Below, piece by piece: positions 60,286 through 64,000 of a stretch of 64,000 nucleotides of DNA. The notes beneath the pieces were generated by a model. It did no database searches. It saw nothing but the letters and a program-made list of their open reading frames with translations, and was not told where the DNA came from. Position 1 is the first letter of the stretch. Every line of letters starts with the position of its first letter. Source of the DNA: Labrys miyagiensis (lineage in GTDB: Bacteria; Pseudomonadota; Alphaproteobacteria; Rhizobiales; Labraceae); contig NZ_BSPC01000054.1 in NCBI RefSeq assembly GCF_030160835.1, positions 223,153-287,152 on the forward strand, read 5' to 3'. Both the position numbers and the translations under genes were made by a program.

Positions 60286-61427
60286 CGCTTCACCCTCCCC
60301 TGCTCGCGCTTCATCCGTGCCGTCTTGAAGGTCAGCACCGGCCGCAGAATGGCGACCACGCGCACCAGCCCCTCGGCCTCCAGATCCGCCACGACTTTCG
60401 TGACATCCTTGTAGGCTTCGGGCGCCTCCTCCAGCAGGAGCTGGCGATCCGTGCAGATGACGTGCCCGCCATAGGGATTGCGCGTCAGCCGATCGAGATT
60501 GCTGGCGACCTGGCGCTTTCCACCCAGCATCGAGGCCCGGTCGTGCTTGCGCCCCGCGCCATGGGCGAGGGAGGCGAGCGCGTCCGGCGGCGCCGGCAGG
60601 GGCTCGACGAGATAGGTCACGCTGCCGCGCGAGCCGGGGATGGGAACCAGCCCCCGGTCCGACGGCGCTGCACCCTTGCGGTGCAGCACAAGGTCACCCT
60701 GGCGTTCGGCGAGGTTGTGCGGATTGTCGATCCGCTCCTCCCCCTCAGTGCGCAGCGCCTGCAGGGCCCGGCCGGCGATCACCTGCCGGTTGAGCCTGGC
60801 AAAGCGCAAGGCGAGGTCGTGGTCGGCGAGATAGTCCATCCCCGCGCCCTCCAGCGGCAGGCCACCGGTGCCATCGACATGATGGTGCGCCAGCACTGCC
60901 GGACCGAGCCCGCGCGAACCGGAATGCACGAGCAGCGACAGGCCGCCCGCCACGACGCCGGCCTGCGCCGCCGTGGCGGGATCGAAGATCTCCTCCACCG
61001 CCTGCAGCTCGCAGAAATGGTTGCCGCCGCCGACCGTGCCGAGCGAGGCGGCAAAGTCGAGAGGCAGGCCATGCTCGTCAAGCAGCGCAGCGGCATTGCC
61101 CTCCCAGGCGCCCTCCAGCACCGCCATGCGCTCGACGGCCTTGTCGAGCTTGAGACGCCGCTCCGGCAGGTCGAGCGACCAGAACTGCATGCCGCAGCCG
61201 ATATCGGTGCCGATGACATCGGGGAACACACGCCCCCTCGCCAAGGCGGCACTGCCCACCGGCGCATGATGGCCGGGGTGGAGATCGGGCATGCCGGCCA
61301 CCGCCAGCATGTCCGGCCGCCCGGCCAGTTGGTCGAGCTGCCGCGTGGCAGCCCCTTCGATCCAGGCATTGGACGAAGCAAACAAGCGGATACGCGCCAC
61401 GGCGCCCGCTTCGGGGAAATTGCCCAT
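60282..61427 (-). CDS. rtcB: RtcB-family RNA ligase (RtcB2 type, PrfH partner)
   Basis: 381 residues. Metal and GMP-site motifs are AVAGMPDLHPGHHAPVGSAA, VIGTDIGCGMQFWSLDLPE, TVGGGNHFCELQAVEEI, LVHSGSRGLG and the nucleotidylated-His segment SLAHGAGRKHDRAS. It joins RNA ends with 2',3'-cyclic phosphate and 5'-OH using GTP and Mn2+. Shorter than canonical RtcB (~408-480), as in the PrfH-linked branch. It is the first gene of the operon rtcB-prfH-(SEC-C remnant). Confidence 0.94.
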   Translation of the reverse strand: MGNFPEAGAVARIRLFASSNAWIEGAATRQLDQLAGRPDMLAVAGMPDLHPGHHAPVGSAALARGRVFPDVIGTDIGCGMQFWSLDLPERRLKLDKAVERMAVLEGAWEGNAAALLDEHGLPLDFAASLGTVGGGNHFCELQAVEEIFDPATAAQAGVVAGGLSLLVHSGSRGLGPAVLAHHHVDGTGGLPLEGAGMDYLADHDLALRFARLNRQVIAGRALQALRTEGEERIDNPHNLAERQGDLVLHRKGAAPSDRGLVPIPGSRGSVTYLVEPLPAPPDALASLAHGAGRKHDRASMLGGKRQVASNLDRLTRNPYGGHVICTDRQLLLEEAPEAYKDVTKVVADLEAEGLVRVVAILRPVLTFKTARMKREQGRVKR

Positions 61428-61523
61428 GAGAATTCTTCAAACGAAAGGCGTGTTCTTGGGGCGGGAACGAGCGCAAGGACGAACCTGCATGCGCTGACTT
61501 CACAGACAAGACGCGTCAAATAC

Positions 61524-61643
61524 GGAGTGTCGATCTCTAGAGCAAAACGCTCCCGCCACGTCGGCATGCCGAAGTGACGGGATCGACATTCTCGGAAACG
61601 GCGCACTCATCGGAAAGTAATGTCGATCAGTGATCGACACTCC
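61524..61643. repeat. Imperfect inverted repeat related to the one at 19742
   Basis: Left part GGAGTGTCGATC at 61524-61535; right part GTCGATCAGTGATCGACACTCC up to 61643. Between them lies TCTAGAGCAAAACGC, the end block of the ~80-bp interspersed repeat family. It appears that one repeat has been inserted or recombined into another. Confidence 0.55.
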
Positions 61644-61923
61644 CAGGAACACGTCACCCTTCAACAGCCGCCGAGGCGACGCGGGGTAGTCAGCTTGCAG
61701 CCCTGACCGGGCGGATCGGCATCGTCATGGCCTGGTCCTTTCGCTTGGCGGGAGAGCAAGGTGCCCTCGACCGAGGGACGCGCTGATAGCAGAGCCCCTT
61801 CCCGCCCACCAGTGCAAACGGGCAACAGCCGGCGGCAAAAGCGGCGAAAATTCCCCCGACTTTTCCCCCACTCCGATCTTGCCCCGCACCGAACAACTCT
61901 ATATGTAGCGCCCGACCAGCTGC

Positions 61924-62013
61924 GGAGAGGTGGCAGAGTGGTTGAATGCACCGCACTCGAAATGCGGCATGGGGGCAACTCCATCGGGGGTTCAAATCCC
62001 TCCCTCTCCGCCA
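61924..62013 (+). tRNA. tRNA-Ser (anticodon CGA)
   Basis: 90 bases including encoded CCA. The acceptor stem is GGAGAGG (61924-61930) with CCTCTCC (62003-62009). The anticodon stem is CCGCA / TGCGG with loop CTCGAAA, so anticodon CGA at 61958-61960. It has the long variable arm of class II tRNAs and a T arm GGGGGTTCAAATCCCTC. It reads UCG codons. The 3' end is a typical integration site, and a P4-type integrase gene follows. Confidence 0.95.
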
Positions 62014-62157
62014 ATCCTTCGTTCACCATCATTCACTGACGTTCGATAAACCCTTGTGATTCCTTCACTTGGCCGGTTTGTCGTGTCATATTCATTCGCG
62101 GGCGTTCGCTGAAAATCGCGTCTGCCGTTAGGGTGAATGTTGGGAGTGTGGCGGAAC

Positions 62158-63387
62158 ATGGCACGACAGGTGGATCGGCTCAATGCCAGGTCGATAACAG
62201 CCCTTTCGACTCAGGGAAGGCACGCAGATGGCGGCGGCCTCTATCTGATCGTCGACCACAACGGCGCCAAGCGTTGGTCTTTTATCTTTCGCTGGCAGGG
62301 AAAGCTGAAGGAAATGGGGTTAGGCGGCCTGTCGAGCGTCTCGCTAGCTCGGGCGCGCGATCTGGCAAAGGAAGCGCGCGCAAGGGTCGCGGACGGCGTC
62401 AACCCGATCGAGGAGCGAAAGCGCGATAAGCCTGTGCCGACCTTTGGCGCGATGACAAAAATCTACATCGATTCGCACTCAGCCTCTTGGAAGAACACCA
62501 AGCACAGGCAGCAGTGGGAGAACACTCTGGCGCAACACGCGAAGCTGCTGACTGACAAGCCTGTCGACCAGATCGACGTTGCCGAGGTGTTGAAGGTGCT
62601 GCAACCGATCTGGTCGAAGATTCCAGAAACCGCTAGTCGCGTGCGTGGCCGTATGGAAGCCATCCTCGACGCGGCCAAGGTCAGCGGCCATCGCACGGGC
62701 GAAAACCCAGCCACATGGAAGGGCAACCTGAAGCATCTGCTATCTTCCAGGAAGCGTCTCACACGGGGCCATCACGCTGCTCTTCCCTTTGCCGAGTTGC
62801 CTGCTTTCATGGAAAGACTCCGCGCCCGACCTGGCGCATCCGCCACTCAGTTAGAGTTCCTGATTCTCAACGCCTCGCGCTCAAGCGAGGTCAGGCTCGC
62901 GTCCTGGTCAGAAATCGAATTTGACGAGAAATTGTGGATCATACCGGCTGAGCGCATGAAAATGGCCAGGGAACATAGGCTGCCATTGTCGCCTCGATCG
63001 ATGGAAATTCTGACTGCTATCCGGGAACGTCAGCAAACGGAATCCCAAGTAATCGGACGACAATGGAGCGAAAAGGGTCATATCTTCACCCAGCCCGGAG
63101 GGACGACCGCCCCCAGTATAAACGCGACCGAGATGCTACTGCGCCGTATGAAGGCGAATGTCACCACACACGGCTTCCGCTCCAGCTTTCGCGATTGGGT
63201 TGGTGACGCCACCAATTTTGACCGCGACCTTGCCGAGATGCAGTTGGCCCATCAGGTCGGTGACGAGACAGAAATTGCATACCGGCGAAGCGATGCCCTG
63301 CAAAAGCGGCGCAAGCTTATGGAGGCGTGGGCGAGCTATCTCACTTCCGACGATGGCTCGAAAGTCGGTCAAATGAAGCGCAATTAA
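62158..63387 (+). CDS. P4-type tyrosine integrase (DUF4102 N-terminal domain)
   Basis: 409 residues from ATG 62158 (an upstream ATG at 62137 is possible). N-terminal DUF4102-type domain: LNARSITALSTQGRHADGGG, LYLIVDHNGAKRWSFIFRWQ. A SAM-like core-binding domain lies about 90-190. Catalytic residues: Arg in LNASRSSEVRLASWSEIEF, HGFRSSFRDW (His-x-x-Arg), LAHQVGDETEIAYRRSD (second His and nucleophile Tyr). It lies 145 bases after tRNA-Ser(CGA), as in islands inserted in tRNA 3' ends. The rest of the island, and its attR, are not in the window. Confidence 0.93.
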   Translation: MARQVDRLNARSITALSTQGRHADGGGLYLIVDHNGAKRWSFIFRWQGKLKEMGLGGLSSVSLARARDLAKEARARVADGVNPIEERKRDKPVPTFGAMTKIYIDSHSASWKNTKHRQQWENTLAQHAKLLTDKPVDQIDVAEVLKVLQPIWSKIPETASRVRGRMEAILDAAKVSGHRTGENPATWKGNLKHLLSSRKRLTRGHHAALPFAELPAFMERLRARPGASATQLEFLILNASRSSEVRLASWSEIEFDEKLWIIPAERMKMAREHRLPLSPRSMEILTAIRERQQTESQVIGRQWSEKGHIFTQPGGTTAPSINATEMLLRRMKANVTTHGFRSSFRDWVGDATNFDRDLAEMQLAHQVGDETEIAYRRSDALQKRRKLMEAWASYLTSDDGSKVGQMKRN

Positions 63388-63531
63388 ACAGCGAGGTTCG
63401 AAATGGTGAGCCCGCCCATATCATCGTGCGGTCTTGCCGGAGACGCACTCACTATCCTTTGTTTTAAGTCGTTTTTTGTCCCTGTTAGAGTCTGTTTTGA
63501 AGATCACGGGTGAGCGGTTCTATGGAGAAGG

Positions 63532-63960
63532 ATGCCACCCATAGCGACGAAGATCATCGCCTGGAAGACGTGCTCAGCGCCGTCGCTGATCGAACGACTG
63601 GGGATGCCCGGCTCGCTCGAGGATCTCGGACGATACGATGCGCTTGTCTATCATCGCGACGGATGGACTGAGCCTTGGGCCTTCCCCGACAAGGACGGAC
63701 GCATGGAACTGGTCGAGCCACGTTCCCGCATTCGCGCCGCCGATCTTGGCATCATTCTGGACGCCGCGGTTTTCGGACGGGGGGTCGCGTGGCTACCCGA
63801 CTGGCTGATAGAGGAAGCGCTCGGAGCGGGAAGGCTTTTGCAGCTCCTGCCCGATCTCCCGGCTCGCCACCACGACATTCATCTGCTCTGGCCGACGGCG
63901 ACGACCCTCCCCGCACGGCTGCAAGTCGCGATAGCGGCCCTGACTGTAAATCAGCGCTAA
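63532..63960 (+). pseudogene. LysR-family regulator, C-terminal fragment
   Basis: Residues such as APSLIERLGMPGSLEDLGRY and the later AVFGRGVAWLPDWLIEEALG match the second half of a LysR effector domain. The DNA-binding domain and first half are missing. The fragment has no suitable start, and its match begins near 63540. It was probably cut by the event that brought in the integrase, or it is debris inside the element. Confidence 0.7.
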
Positions 63961-64000
63961 AGTGGGCCCCCCGTTAAAACCAAGCTATAGCTCTGATTCC

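Noticed and set aside
19742-61643. CRISPR array from the many short repeats
   Set aside because: The repeats are inverted pairs scattered across gaps. There is no regular repeat-spacer spacing and no cas gene.
63388-63531. attR copy of the tRNA-Ser end right after the integrase
   Set aside because: No sequence matching the last bases of the tRNA was found there by reading.

Overview
The window looks like a chromosome segment of a Hyphomicrobiales (Rhizobiales) alphaproteobacterium. It is GC-rich. It carries the ornithine decarboxylase / homospermidine synthase polyamine pair, a sarcosine oxidase locus, an aroK-aroB-CorC block and many rhizobial-type small hypothetical genes and palindromic intergenic repeats. 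Genus is not decidable from the sequence alone.

Layout. 1-1.5 kb: 3' end of a GH38 alpha-mannosidase. 1.6-2.8 kb: transglutaminase-like protein. 3.5-13.4 kb: the most unusual part of the window. It is a tightly coupled run of an SGNH-like protein, a GT2 glycosyltransferase, a second SGNH-like protein, 2-oxoacid dehydrogenase E1 alpha and E1 beta, and a free-standing lipoyl domain. A membrane PQQ glucose dehydrogenase follows, then a lipoyl-like protein without the lipoyl lysine and a lipoyl-like/SGNH-like fusion. A truncated GT32-like gene lies just beyond, and AT-rich gaps interrupt the block. No E2 acyltransferase or E3 gene is present, so an ordinary pyruvate dehydrogenase complex is not encoded here.

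14-24 kb is mostly housekeeping: XerD recombinase, class A acid phosphatase, zinc alcohol dehydrogenase, EthD protein, FUSC transporter, shikimate kinase, dehydroquinate synthase and a CorC/HlyC CBS membrane protein. 24-28 kb: caspase-like protein with Sel1 repeats, chimeric gene debris, DUF1523 and DUF2239 proteins. 28-32.5 kb: polyamine locus with a probable structured leader RNA, ornithine/lysine decarboxylase, GNAT acetyltransferase and homospermidine synthase. 32.6-35.6 kb: orphan nitrile hydratase beta and accessory genes, a ParD/ParE module with a frameshifted toxin, cytochrome b561 and YceI. 35.8-39.8 kb: MttB-family methyltransferase and a dimethylglycine-dehydrogenase-like enzyme, probably for betaine or methylamine demethylation. 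40.9-51.8 kb: accessory small genes, including a LysR/esterase divergent pair, a GbsR-type regulator facing a membrane protein, two paralogous small proteins, DUF3455, SMP-30 and a second cytochrome b561. 52-53 kb: secreted protein made of near-identical 48-residue repeats resembling tachylectin-2. 53-58.5 kb: sarcosine oxidase B, D and an A-G fusion. 58.6-61.4 kb: RelE/HigA-type toxin-antitoxin pair, a decayed SEC-C gene and the PrfH/RtcB RNA-repair pair. 61.9-64 kb: tRNA-Ser(CGA) with an adjacent P4-type integrase and a LysR fragment.

Folate-linked C1 and methylamine catabolism (MttB, DMGDH-like, sarcosine oxidase) recurs across the window, as do intergenic palindromes: an ~80-bp interspersed repeat in four copies, a family of perfect 17-26 bp inverted repeats at four loci, and two 250-300 bp hairpin-like elements. 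Apparent frameshifts in parE and the SEC-C gene are all single-base gains in short homopolymers, so sequencing error must be excluded before calling them pseudogenes.
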